NCBI GenBank assembly: GCA_019752775.1
Contig: JAIELU010000062.1
Location: forward strand, 1-8,237
Source of the DNA: Campylobacterales bacterium
GTDB lineage: Bacteria; Campylobacterota; Campylobacteria; Campylobacterales; Arcobacteraceae
Direction: 5' to 3'
DNA: 8,237 bases
The notes beneath the pieces were generated by a model, which made no database searches, had not been told where the DNA came from, and saw only the letters and a program-made list of their open reading frames with translations. The first letter of the stretch is position 1; the number at the start of each line of letters is the position of its first letter. Made by a program: the position numbers and the translations under genes. Shown here piece by piece: positions 1-7,031 of this stretch.

Positions 1-32
1 AATAAAGTTATAAACAATAAAGTGCTATTTAT

Positions 33-230
33 CTATAACTTAGAAAGAGTATATAATAAATATAAACCAAAATTCAACCAAATATGTGTAATATATTCGT
101 TCGGAGATGGACCATTCAGAATCAGGATATCATCATTTTTATTCATCCCCAGTCTGAAGTTCAAAGCAGTAATTCCATTTTTACAAATGTGGCAAGAAAG
201 AATGTCCCTGTTCAGAGGAAAACATTTTGT
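33..230 (-). pseudogene. Out-of-frame RCK_C-like remnant behind the K+ channel gene
   Basis: This stretch is open for 65 codons on the minus strand, one frame away from the K+ channel gene, which stops at 181. It begins inside the last codons of the channel and ends at a TAG at 33-35. It has no ATG near its beginning; the only one is at 144-146 and would give a 37-residue product without a clear ribosome binding site. The middle of the translation reads CHICKNGITALNF and then NKNDDILILNG, which resembles the end of an RCK_C (TrkA-C) domain, where an R/K-x-G turn is followed by a gD-x-l-x-v-x-G strand. Positions 101-220 are about 38% G+C by my count, clearly richer than the flanking genes. I infer a remnant of a channel C-terminus separated by a frameshift or rearrangement, or a piece of a foreign channel gene. 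Chance openness cannot be excluded. Confidence 0.35.
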
Positions 231-1464
231 TTACTAATATTTTTGAAGGTGTAAAAATATGATTTATATTTGCATTTTTAAATAAAAAATCATCTGCTAT
301 TTCATTTTCTCTAACTATTGTTACAATATTAGGATTTAATTTTTTAGCAGTTGCCAATATTGATAAATTTGTCGTATCATCATCTGTAACAGCGGCAATC
401 ACAACAGCTTGTTTTATTCCTGCATCAATAAGCACTTCTTTATCATCTGCATTTCCAAAAATAAGATTTGAAATCTCTTTTTGACTAAAGTGCAAATCTT
501 TATTTTTATCAATTTCGATTAATTTTACTTCAATATTATTTTCATTTAATTTTTCAAAAATCTTTCTTCCCATTCTTCCATAACCACAAATGATATATAA
601 ACCTTTTGGAAAAACTGGTAAAAAGGCATTTAAATTATCTATTTGATAAAGCCACTTTTCTAATTTAAATAAATTAGGAGCCCAAAGTGCCATACCAATT
701 TCTGATGAAATAATAGAAAAAGGATTTACAATAACCTCAGCCTCTAAATCTTTTAGATTTTCTGTGTGATTTGAACTTGTTGATTTAACTGCAACTTTTA
801 TATTTTTATTTAAAGCTTTTGCTATTAAAGTTATTTTTAAATTTAAAGCATCATCATCAAATAAAGAGACTATTGCTTTACAATTTGTTTTTTTTAATCC
901 AGCACTTTCTAAAACTTTTACAGAATAACTTTCACTTGCTAAAAGAGGAACTGTTGGCGTGAAATTTTCTAAAATTAAATTATTTATTTTTAATTTATCT
1001 TTTTCTATAACAACTGTTCGAAGACCTTGTTCTAAAGCTTTCATAATTATTTTTCGTGTAACTTGGTTATAACCTAAAACTACGATAAATTTTTCATTGA
1101 GATTTTTTATTTGTCTTAAAAACTTTGCTTTTTCTATTTCTTGCAAAAACAAATTATCTCTAAATAAAGCAATTAAAGAGCCAATACTATAAAACCATCC
1201 TAAAACAGTTAAATATATAGAAACACTAACCCACATTCTTTGAGGATAACTAAAAGCATAGGGTGTTTCACCAAATCCAATTGTTGTTGCTGTGTAAGAG
1301 ATAAAATAAAATGCATCAAAAATAGTCATATAATAAGAATTACCATTTTCATCAGTACCTTCAATAAAAGTCAAGCCTAAAATAGAAATTGAATAGGTAA
1401 TTAATATTATTAAAAAAGGTCTTCTCATTTTTTGTAAGATTATAAATAATGAATTATTTCTCAA
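181..1464 (-). CDS. Two-TM potassium channel with tandem RCK (TrkA-N) domains
   Basis: Predicted inner-membrane K+ channel of 427 residues. Two hydrophobic segments (about 15-33 and 78-101) flank a pore loop whose selectivity filter reads TTIGFGE (60-66), equivalent to the canonical TVGYGD. Two cytoplasmic RCK/TrkA-N Rossmann domains follow. The first starts near 126 with GYNQVTR, a divergent MthK-like glycine loop. The second starts near 289 with a full GxGxxG (G294, G296, G299) and an acidic strand end (E317, D319), so it probably binds a nucleotide. Tandem RCKs in one chain resemble GsuK- or BK-type gating rings. The start is TTG, supported by AAGAAGA seven bases upstream; the next ATG (codon 13) would cut into the region before TM1. 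It is the last gene of a four-gene operon, 12 bases after the DUF6394-like gene. The protein ends abruptly after the second RCK_N with no RCK_C in frame, while RCK_C-like sequence lies out of frame downstream. Confidence 0.9.
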   Translation of the reverse strand: MRNNSLFIILQKMRRPFLIILITYSISILGLTFIEGTDENGNSYYMTIFDAFYFISYTATTIGFGETPYAFSYPQRMWVSVSIYLTVLGWFYSIGSLIALFRDNLFLQEIEKAKFLRQIKNLNEKFIVVLGYNQVTRKIIMKALEQGLRTVVIEKDKLKINNLILENFTPTVPLLASESYSVKVLESAGLKKTNCKAIVSLFDDDALNLKITLIAKALNKNIKVAVKSTSSNHTENLKDLEAEVIVNPFSIISSEIGMALWAPNLFKLEKWLYQIDNLNAFLPVFPKGLYIICGYGRMGRKIFEKLNENNIEVKLIEIDKNKDLHFSQKEISNLIFGNADDKEVLIDAGIKQAVVIAAVTDDDTTNLSILATAKKLNPNIVTIVRENEIADDFLFKNANINHIFTPSKILVNKMFSSEQGHSFLPHL

Positions 1465-1471
1465 TATATTA

Positions 1472-1478
1472 TCTTCTT
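1472..1478 (-). promoter_or_regulatory. Ribosome binding site supporting the TTG start of the K+ channel gene
   Basis: The minus strand reads AAGAAGA, then seven bases, then TTG at 1464-1462. The site overlaps the TAA stop of the upstream DUF6394-like gene (1479-1477), so translation of the channel may be coupled to that gene. It is a moderate rather than perfect Shine-Dalgarno match. Confidence 0.45.
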
Positions 1479-1854
1479 ATCTTTTTGACTTTAGAGTATC
1501 ACCAACATAAAGTGCCACAGAAGTGATATTTGCCAATAAAGCACCTCCTGATAAAGAAACAATAATAGCCATAATTTCAGAATTCATTCCTGTTGTATAA
1601 ACACTTATAGTCCAAACACTAGCAGCTGCAATCAACTGTATGTCTGCAACTAAAGATGTTGCTAATAATACTGAACCTAATTGTGTTTTGTCTCCAAGTT
1701 TTAAAATTGTTGCTATTAGATTTATTACTATTGCTGCAAATAATTCATATTTACTATGACTTGCAATTGTGTTCATATCACCATAAAAAAACCCGAAATT
1801 TAGAGTCATTGCTAAAATAATAAAAAATCCAGAAATTACTTTATCTAAATTCAT
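1477..1854 (-). CDS. Small integral membrane protein, DUF6394-like
   Basis: A 125-residue, very hydrophobic protein with about four membrane segments (roughly 5-25, 36-53, 60-85 and 92-117) and a short basic tail (KSKR). The overall pattern, with SLVADIQLI in the third segment and GGALLANITSVAL in the fourth, matches what I remember of the Campylobacterota DUF6394 family, whose function is unknown. The ATG start is secure: AAAGGAG precedes it with six bases of spacing. The gene overlaps the 3' end of the glutamate-synthase-like gene by 14 bases, which suggests translational coupling, and is followed 12 bases later by the K+ channel gene. The context makes a membrane accessory role possible, but nothing in the sequence identifies a substrate or partner, and I see no catalytic motif. 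Confidence 0.8.
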   Translation of the reverse strand: MNLDKVISGFFIILAMTLNFGFFYGDMNTIASHSKYELFAAIVINLIATILKLGDKTQLGSVLLATSLVADIQLIAAASVWTISVYTTGMNSEIMAIIVSLSGGALLANITSVALYVGDTLKSKR

Positions 1855-3574
1855 TTACTTCTCCTTTATTTTTTACTAAGTTTAATTTTCTTCTAAATAC
1901 CTCATCAATATCATCATGTACTCTTGAATCTTTATCTAAAAAAAGTAATTTATTTTTATCAAGTTGTTTTATATTTTTAAGCCCCATTATTGCCAATAAA
2001 CCTTTTACATTTTTCAAAAGATTTTTATGATAATTCGCAACATAATTTGCATGTCTAAATACAAAATATTTTCTTCTTTTTTTCTTATCTTGAGTTGCTA
2101 AACCAACTGGACATTGTCTCCCTGTTGTTCCTGAGCAATATCTTGCTCGAATACAACCAGCACTCATCATAAAACCACGGGCAATTTGTAAAAAATCAGC
2201 CCCTAAACTCATCACAATTATAATATCATCAGGAGTAAGTATTTTTCCACTTGCAACTATTTTTATTTTATCTCTTATTCCATAATCACTTAAAACTTTA
2301 TCCACTAAATAAACAGAATCTCTTACATTTAATCCAACTCTTTCCATCATTTCTAAAGGAGCAGTAGCACTTCCTCCACTTCCTGAATCAAGAGTAATAT
2401 AATCAGGATAAGCATCAATTCCAGAATCAACTCTTCTTTTTATCTCTTTTGCATACGGTTCGATATTTTGCGTATCTGAAATTACTATTTTTATTCCTAC
2501 TGGTTTTCCTGAAAGCTCTTGAAGAGTTCCAATAAAATCAAATAACTCTTCAATAGTATTTGCATACGGAAATCTATTTGGAGAAAAAACATCTTTATAA
2601 GCTTCAACATTTCTATAATAAGCAATTGCAGGAGTTACTTTCGGTCCTGTTAGTTTTCCACCTGTTTGTTTTGCACCTTGAGCTATTTTTATTTCTGTCA
2701 TCTGACAAAAACTCATAACTTTTTGATATCTATCAGGATCAAACTTCCCACTTTTATCTCTAGTTCCATAAAGTCCTGAACTAATTTGAAATACAACATC
2801 TGGCATATCAGAAGGAACTGTTTCAGGAAAAGCTTCCAACGGTGCATCCCAATTTGGTCTATAAAACTGTTCTTTATTCATATCTAAAATATAAGTTTCA
2901 GCTTCTGGGTCATTTTTGAAAACTAATTTTCGATAAACATCAGCAGCAATTGCACCATTAAAAAGGAATTTTGTAGCTCTTTTTATCTTTTTATTTAAAG
3001 ATGAACTATCAACTATTGTCATATATGATGAATCATAATTTTCATGAGTAACAAAAAAGTTTGATGTAACTCCACCCTCACCTGAATTTATTGGAAATTT
3101 ACCAATATATGAACCTTGAACAAAAGCTCTTGTTCCCTCAGGTGAAATAGAACCGTCACTCATAGCAGATCTGGCAATTATACTTTTTGATGTATAAGGG
3201 TTTTTTCTTTTTTCTCCAAAAGTTACTTCAAAATCATTTTCAACTTCGTTATCATTTAAAACAATATTTGCATGTCTAATCATAAACTTAGGTTCAGGTA
3301 AAGGTTGGGCTGGAGAAAATGATGCATAATTTGGAACATCTCTTGCTGCTTTATAAACCCAATCTAATTTATCTTTTGATTCATAAAACTTTTCATCTCC
3401 AAAATATTGTCTAAAAGGCTCTCTAACCTCTTCTAATAAATATCTCAATCTTCCAATAATTGGATAATTTACAAGTAATTGATGTTCTCTTTGAACATAT
3501 TTATCATAAACATACCAAGCAATTATTCCAACTACAAATAAAATCCCAAAAGATTCTTCTAAACTTAACGCCAT
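1841..3574 (-). CDS. FMN-binding glutamate synthase family protein, membrane-anchored
   Basis: This 577-residue protein has the FMN-binding (beta/alpha)8 synthase domain of glutamate synthase, which in the classical enzyme combines ammonia with 2-oxoglutarate to make glutamate. Visible family motifs are SGEGG (164-168), KIAQGAKQTGG (296-306), DSGSGGSATAP (396-406) and a cysteine set C474, C480, C488 followed by PVGLATQ, corresponding to the 3Fe-4S cluster site. The spacing is C-x5-C-x7-C, three residues longer than the C-x5-C-x4-C of GltB. The N-terminal class II glutaminase domain is absent. Instead there is one hydrophobic segment (about 9-24), so the enzyme is probably tethered to the inner membrane with its catalytic domain in the cytoplasm. 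The ATG start has AAGGA five bases upstream and lies one base after the stop of the DMT transporter gene. The physiological reaction of stand-alone relatives is not settled, so glutamate synthesis is inference. Confidence 0.85.
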   Translation of the reverse strand: MALSLEESFGILFVVGIIAWYVYDKYVQREHQLLVNYPIIGRLRYLLEEVREPFRQYFGDEKFYESKDKLDWVYKAARDVPNYASFSPAQPLPEPKFMIRHANIVLNDNEVENDFEVTFGEKRKNPYTSKSIIARSAMSDGSISPEGTRAFVQGSYIGKFPINSGEGGVTSNFFVTHENYDSSYMTIVDSSSLNKKIKRATKFLFNGAIAADVYRKLVFKNDPEAETYILDMNKEQFYRPNWDAPLEAFPETVPSDMPDVVFQISSGLYGTRDKSGKFDPDRYQKVMSFCQMTEIKIAQGAKQTGGKLTGPKVTPAIAYYRNVEAYKDVFSPNRFPYANTIEELFDFIGTLQELSGKPVGIKIVISDTQNIEPYAKEIKRRVDSGIDAYPDYITLDSGSGGSATAPLEMMERVGLNVRDSVYLVDKVLSDYGIRDKIKIVASGKILTPDDIIIVMSLGADFLQIARGFMMSAGCIRARYCSGTTGRQCPVGLATQDKKKRRKYFVFRHANYVANYHKNLLKNVKGLLAIMGLKNIKQLDKNKLLFLDKDSRVHDDIDEVFRRKLNLVKNKGEVNEFR

Positions 3575-3575
3575 C

Positions 3576-4460
3576 CTATTCCTTTTTACTTGAGACTAAA
3601 AATCCACTTAAAACTATTAAGATTATACCAAAAACTATCAACATTGAAGGAAAGTTGTCTCCTAAAATAAGTCCTAAAATTATTGAAAAAACAATATTAC
3701 TATATGATATTGTTCCAATAATTCCAGCTTTTGCAAAAGAGTATGCTTTTGTCATATAAATTTGAGCAAAAGTAGAAAAAACTCCTAATAATATAATATA
3801 AGTCCAATCATTTAATTGTGGTGCAGTAAATGTTCCTAACATAAAATCTAAATTTGGATTTACATAAAAATTTCCTATTATCATTAAAATCAAAGGTCCA
3901 ATAGTTCCTATTGTCATAAATGATAAAACAATAGCTCTTGAATCATAATATGTTCGTAGTTCTCGAACAGATGTATAAGCAAGTGCAGCTCCTACTCCTG
4001 ATAATATTCCCAAATAATCACTTTTTTCTAAACTACTTCCATCAAATTCCGTGATAAATAAAATTCCAATGAAACCTATAAATACACCAATCCAACCTTT
4101 AAAACCTAACTTTTCATTTAAAAATACATATGCTAAAACTGCTGTAAAAATAGTAGATGTTTTAGAAAAAGTCATAGCTTCACCAAGAGGTATTTGTGAA
4201 ATATTATAAAAGAAAAATAATAATGCAACAAATCCAGCTACTCCTCTAAAAGTTAATAACCAGAATCTTCCACCTTGTTGTTTTAAAGGAGATCTATAAA
4301 TAGATATTAAAATAAAAAAAACACCAAAAACATTTCTAAAAAATACAACCTCAACTGAACTCATAGAATCACTTAATTCTTTTGCAGCCGCACCCATAAA
4401 AGCAAATAATAAAGAGGCATAAAGCATATATTTTATGCCTTTGCTGACTTGATTTTCCAT
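3576..4460 (-). CDS. DMT-superfamily (EamA) transporter
   Basis: A 294-residue inner-membrane protein with about ten hydrophobic segments arranged as two EamA repeats (roughly 10-138 and 150-290), the standard length and layout of drug/metabolite transporters. Each repeat begins with a broad small-residue-rich segment. The first repeat contains the FFRN motif (40-43), the PLGEA turn (91-95) and a FLNEKLG motif (113-119), and the second ends in a basic SSKKE tail. Such proteins move small metabolites such as amino acids, nucleotide precursors or S-adenosylmethionine, but the substrate cannot be read from sequence. The ATG is preceded by AAGG with seven bases of spacing. It is the first gene of the minus-strand operon, with a TATAAT box about 70 bases upstream, and its TAG stop is one base before the next ATG. 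The linkage to a glutamate-synthase-like enzyme makes an amino-acid or nitrogen-compound substrate conceivable. Confidence 0.88.
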   Translation of the reverse strand: MENQVSKGIKYMLYASLLFAFMGAAAKELSDSMSSVEVVFFRNVFGVFFILISIYRSPLKQQGGRFWLLTFRGVAGFVALLFFFYNISQIPLGEAMTFSKTSTIFTAVLAYVFLNEKLGFKGWIGVFIGFIGILFITEFDGSSLEKSDYLGILSGVGAALAYTSVRELRTYYDSRAIVLSFMTIGTIGPLILMIIGNFYVNPNLDFMLGTFTAPQLNDWTYIILLGVFSTFAQIYMTKAYSFAKAGIIGTISYSNIVFSIILGLILGDNFPSMLIVFGIILIVLSGFLVSSKKE

Positions 4461-4563
4461 ATAATAACCTTTTTCTTAAAAGCAAATTGTAGTATTGTTT
4501 TTATATCTTAAAGCTTATTTTAGCTATTATATTACCCTTATATAAACAGTTCATAGGGGAAAC
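4461..4563. promoter_or_regulatory. Divergent promoter region between the DMT-led operon and murA
   Basis: These 103 bases separate two genes that start outward, so promoters for both must lie here unless either gene is transcribed from within the other. On the minus strand a perfect TATAAT box sits at 4531-4526, about 65-70 bases before the transporter ATG. On the plus strand, TATTAT (4525-4530) or TATAAA (4541-4546) could serve as the murA -10 box; the first overlaps the minus-strand box. No convincing -35 elements are visible, which is common in Campylobacterota sigma-70 promoters. The murA ribosome binding site is AGGGGA just before AAC and the ATG. Confidence 0.55.
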
Positions 4564-5829
4564 ATGGAATACTTAAAAATTATTGGAGGGAACGATATTT
4601 CAGGAAGCGTTGAAATATCAGGTGCAAAAAATGCAGCACTACCTTTAATTGCTTGTACTATTTTGGGAAACAATGAAATAACGATTGGAAACTTACCAAA
4701 TGTAGTTGATATTAATACTTTTTTAAAACTAATCAAAAAACTTGGTGGAACTTTTCAAAAAGACAATAACACAGTAAAAATCAATACATCAACTATAAAT
4801 AACACAACTGCAACTTACGATATTGTAAAAACAATGAGAGCATCTATTTTGGTTTTAGGTCCAATTCTTGCTAGATTTGGAGTTTGTGAAGTTTCACTTC
4901 CAGGTGGTTGTGCAATTGGTCAAAGACCTGTTGATTTACATCTAAAAGCTTTAGAGCAAATGGGTGCAAAAATTGAAATTTTACACGGATATATTAGAGC
5001 CACTGCACCAAATGGTTTAAAAGGTGCAAAAATTGTATTTGATAAAGTAACTGTTGGTGGAACTGAAAATACAGTTATGGCAGCTGCACTTGCATATGGA
5101 ACAACTACAATTATAAATGCAGCAAAAGAGCCTGAAATCGTACAACTTTGTGAAGTATTAGCAAATTCAGGAGTTAATATCCAAGGTATTGGAACTTCAA
5201 AAATCATAATTGAGGGAACGGGACAAAAACTATTAGAAATCAAAGATTTTGATGTTATCCCTGATAGAATTGAAGCAGGAACTTATATGTGTGCTGCAGC
5301 TATTAAAAACCAAAAAATAAAAATTGAAAAAGTAATTCCCCTACATTTAGAAGCTGTAATTTCAAAACTTGAAGAAATGGGATTTGAAATATTACAAGAT
5401 GATAATAGCGTTACAATATTACCAACAACACAAATCAAACCTGTAAATATTATCACAACAGAATATCCAGGTTTCCCAACTGATATGCAAGCTCAATTTA
5501 TGGCACTTGCTACTCAAGCAAACGGTACAAGTACTATTGATGAAAGACTATTCGAAAATAGATTTATGCATGTTAGTGAACTTCTAAGACTAGGAGCTGA
5601 CATTCATCTAAATGGAAATACAGCAACCATAAATGGAAAAGCTGGAACTTTAAATGGAACAGATGTAATGGCAACCGATTTAAGAGCTTCATCAGCTCTT
5701 GTATTAGCAGCCCTTGTGGCAAATGGTGAAACAAATATTCATAGAATTTATCATTTAGATAGAGGTTATGAAAATCTTGAGGGAAAACTTTCGCTTATTG
5801 GTGCTGATGTAAAAAGGTTTACTGAATAG
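4564..5829 (+). CDS. murA: UDP-N-acetylglucosamine 1-carboxyvinyltransferase
   Basis: MurA transfers enolpyruvate from phosphoenolpyruvate to UDP-GlcNAc, the first committed step of peptidoglycan synthesis, in the cytoplasm. The 421 residues match the usual length exactly and show both EPSP-synthase-like halves. Key residues are present: the GAKNAALP loop with K22 and N23, R92, the catalytic cysteine C116 in GGCAIGQRPVDLH (which fosfomycin alkylates) with R121, the general base D307 in YPGFPTDMQAQ, and R400 in HLDRGYENLEGKL. Having Cys rather than Asp at 116 predicts that the enzyme itself is fosfomycin-sensitive. The ATG is preceded by AGGGGA at close spacing. The gene appears monocistronic: it diverges from the DMT-led operon on the left and is closed on the right by a strong intrinsic terminator 10 bases after its stop. 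Confidence 0.98.
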   Translation: MEYLKIIGGNDISGSVEISGAKNAALPLIACTILGNNEITIGNLPNVVDINTFLKLIKKLGGTFQKDNNTVKINTSTINNTTATYDIVKTMRASILVLGPILARFGVCEVSLPGGCAIGQRPVDLHLKALEQMGAKIEILHGYIRATAPNGLKGAKIVFDKVTVGGTENTVMAAALAYGTTTIINAAKEPEIVQLCEVLANSGVNIQGIGTSKIIIEGTGQKLLEIKDFDVIPDRIEAGTYMCAAAIKNQKIKIEKVIPLHLEAVISKLEEMGFEILQDDNSVTILPTTQIKPVNIITTEYPGFPTDMQAQFMALATQANGTSTIDERLFENRFMHVSELLRLGADIHLNGNTATINGKAGTLNGTDVMATDLRASSALVLAALVANGETNIHRIYHLDRGYENLEGKLSLIGADVKRFTE

Positions 5830-5838
5830 CACAATTTT

Positions 5839-5878
5839 AAATGATAAGAGAGATTTTTTCTCTCTTATCATTTTTTTT
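5839..5878 (+). terminator. Strong intrinsic terminator of murA
   Basis: A perfect 15-base-pair inverted repeat (5839-5853 with 5859-5873) encloses a five-T loop. The right arm runs into an uninterrupted T tract (5871-5878), giving a classic rho-independent terminator in the plus direction. Its lower stem is AT-rich and its upper stem alternates A/G with T/C. The opposite strand lacks a comparable T tract, so it should work mainly for murA. Confidence 0.93.
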
Positions 5879-5928
5879 AAGTATAAATTTAATAGAATTT
5901 ATTCAACTATAAAACAAGGTATATTTTA
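5879..5928 (+). promoter_or_regulatory. Likely promoter and ribosome binding site of the SdhB/HdrB-like gene
   Basis: Because the murA terminator closes transcription just upstream, the next gene needs its own promoter in these 50 bases. TATAAA at 5908-5913 is a reasonable -10 box, and GTATAAATTTAAT near 5881 is an alternative. AAGG at 5916-5919 lies nine bases before the ATG at 5929. No clear -35 element is seen. Confidence 0.4.
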
Positions 5929-7023
5929 ATGAAACTAGAAATTTCTTTATTCAAATTTGATAAAAACTCTGATTATTTACCATACTACACAAAACATTAT
6001 TTAAAAATAAAAGATGAAAAAAATATTTTAGATATCTTAAATACTATAAATAAAACAGCAAAACTAGGATTTGAAAAAAGTACTGATTTTGATTTAGTAA
6101 TAAATGGAGTTTATGTAAAAGCTTCAATGACTTTAGAAGAAGTTATTACTAACTTTGGGAATGAACTTACAATTGAACCTATTTCAATAAGAAGAGCTTG
6201 TGATGATTTATTAATTGATGATAACGACTTTAAAGAAAGACTTTCAATTTTAAAAAATTTAGCACAAGAAGAAGACAAACTTCAATATTTAAAACTAAAA
6301 CCATATTTTTATGCTTCTAATACTCTAAATTATAAAAATGATTATATAGGTGATGCAATTTTAATTTTGGCTTATGATTTAATCAAAAAAAATCCAGCTA
6401 TTGCAAACTATGTTCTTCTTGCACTTGATGATTATGAAATCGGAGCGCAATATCATACTAGTTTAGAAAAAAGAATTTATAACTTTGATATGATCATTGA
6501 AGAAAAAATTCAAACTATTCAAAATAATCTAAATCAATTTGAAGTACTTGAAAAACAAAATTTCAGATTAAATAAAACTTTAATTATTGATTTTGGAACA
6601 TTTGAAGAAAACTACGAAATCAAACATGATTTTAAAGATTTTAACATTGCTTATTATGCGTCTAAAACCCCAGAACAAACTTTAGAATTATTAAATAAAT
6701 TAGATGCAAATATTTTAAACCTAGATTCAATGAAACTTGATTTAGCAAAAAATACTTTTAATAAAAACCCACAAATCACTTATCATGTTGCGGCAACAAT
6801 TTTACTTGATGCTTTTGATAGTAATGCAGATTTTTTATTAGTTGATACTTTTGAAGATTTTTATATTTTCGACTACAATAGAAAACAATTAGAAAAACTT
6901 TCTGGTAGAGAAATAATACTTCCAATAATTCACAAAAATGAGTTACAAAAATTAGCAACTGGAAAACATTCTGAAGCTAAAAAAACTTTGGATAAACATC
7001 AAATTAATCCTGAAATAATATAG
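5929..7023 (+). CDS. Cysteine-depleted SdhB/HdrB-like protein (probably DUF5644 family)
   Basis: A 364-residue, apparently soluble protein that I believe belongs to a Campylobacterota family annotated as DUF5644. Reading it against succinate dehydrogenase/fumarate reductase iron-sulfur subunits, residues 1-100 follow the ferredoxin-like domain: PYYTKHYLKIK and ILDILNTI at the start, then VING (57-60), TIEP (81-84) and DLLIDDNDF (93-101). Residues about 110-200 follow the helical cluster domain: DYIGDAILILAYDLI (138-152) and YHTS (175-178). Residues about 215-345 resemble an HdrB/SdhE-type CCG domain: ADFLLVD (300-306) and ILPIIHKNELQKLATG (330-345). The cluster cysteines expected at these places are absent; C91 is the only cysteine in the chain and does not sit in a cluster motif. 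It therefore cannot carry the usual clusters and is more likely structural, regulatory or an assembly factor. The SdhB/HdrB relationship is my inference from motif order; the function is unknown. It begins a probable two-gene operon. Confidence 0.85.
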   Translation: MKLEISLFKFDKNSDYLPYYTKHYLKIKDEKNILDILNTINKTAKLGFEKSTDFDLVINGVYVKASMTLEEVITNFGNELTIEPISIRRACDDLLIDDNDFKERLSILKNLAQEEDKLQYLKLKPYFYASNTLNYKNDYIGDAILILAYDLIKKNPAIANYVLLALDDYEIGAQYHTSLEKRIYNFDMIIEEKIQTIQNNLNQFEVLEKQNFRLNKTLIIDFGTFEENYEIKHDFKDFNIAYYASKTPEQTLELLNKLDANILNLDSMKLDLAKNTFNKNPQITYHVAATILLDAFDSNADFLLVDTFEDFYIFDYNRKQLEKLSGREIILPIIHKNELQKLATGKHSEAKKTLDKHQINPEII

Positions 7024-7025
7024 GA
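7022..7025 (+). promoter_or_regulatory. Ribosome binding site deciding the TTG start of the HNH-like gene
   Basis: AGGA lies six bases before TTG at 7032-7034 and overlaps the TAG stop of the preceding gene (7021-7023). The spacing favours this TTG over any later start, and the overlap suggests translational coupling of the two genes. Confidence 0.55.
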
Positions 7026-7031
7026 TTTTTT

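Noticed and set aside
1..180. Search for an intrinsic terminator after the K+ channel operon
   Set aside because: No stem-loop with a following T tract was found on the minus strand in this stretch.
22..237. Plus-strand open frame of 71 codons (GTG start) near the left edge
   Set aside because: It lies antisense to the K+ channel end, has no Shine-Dalgarno site and no recognisable motif. The minus-strand frame over the same bases looks more protein-like.
3460..3759. Plus-strand 99-codon open frame across the transporter/glutamate-synthase junction
   Set aside because: It is the antisense shadow of two solid genes whose start and stop signals interlock.
4551..5243. Minus-strand open frames of 61 and 107 codons inside murA
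   Set aside because: They are antisense to a complete murA with all catalytic residues, with no ribosome binding site or family motifs.
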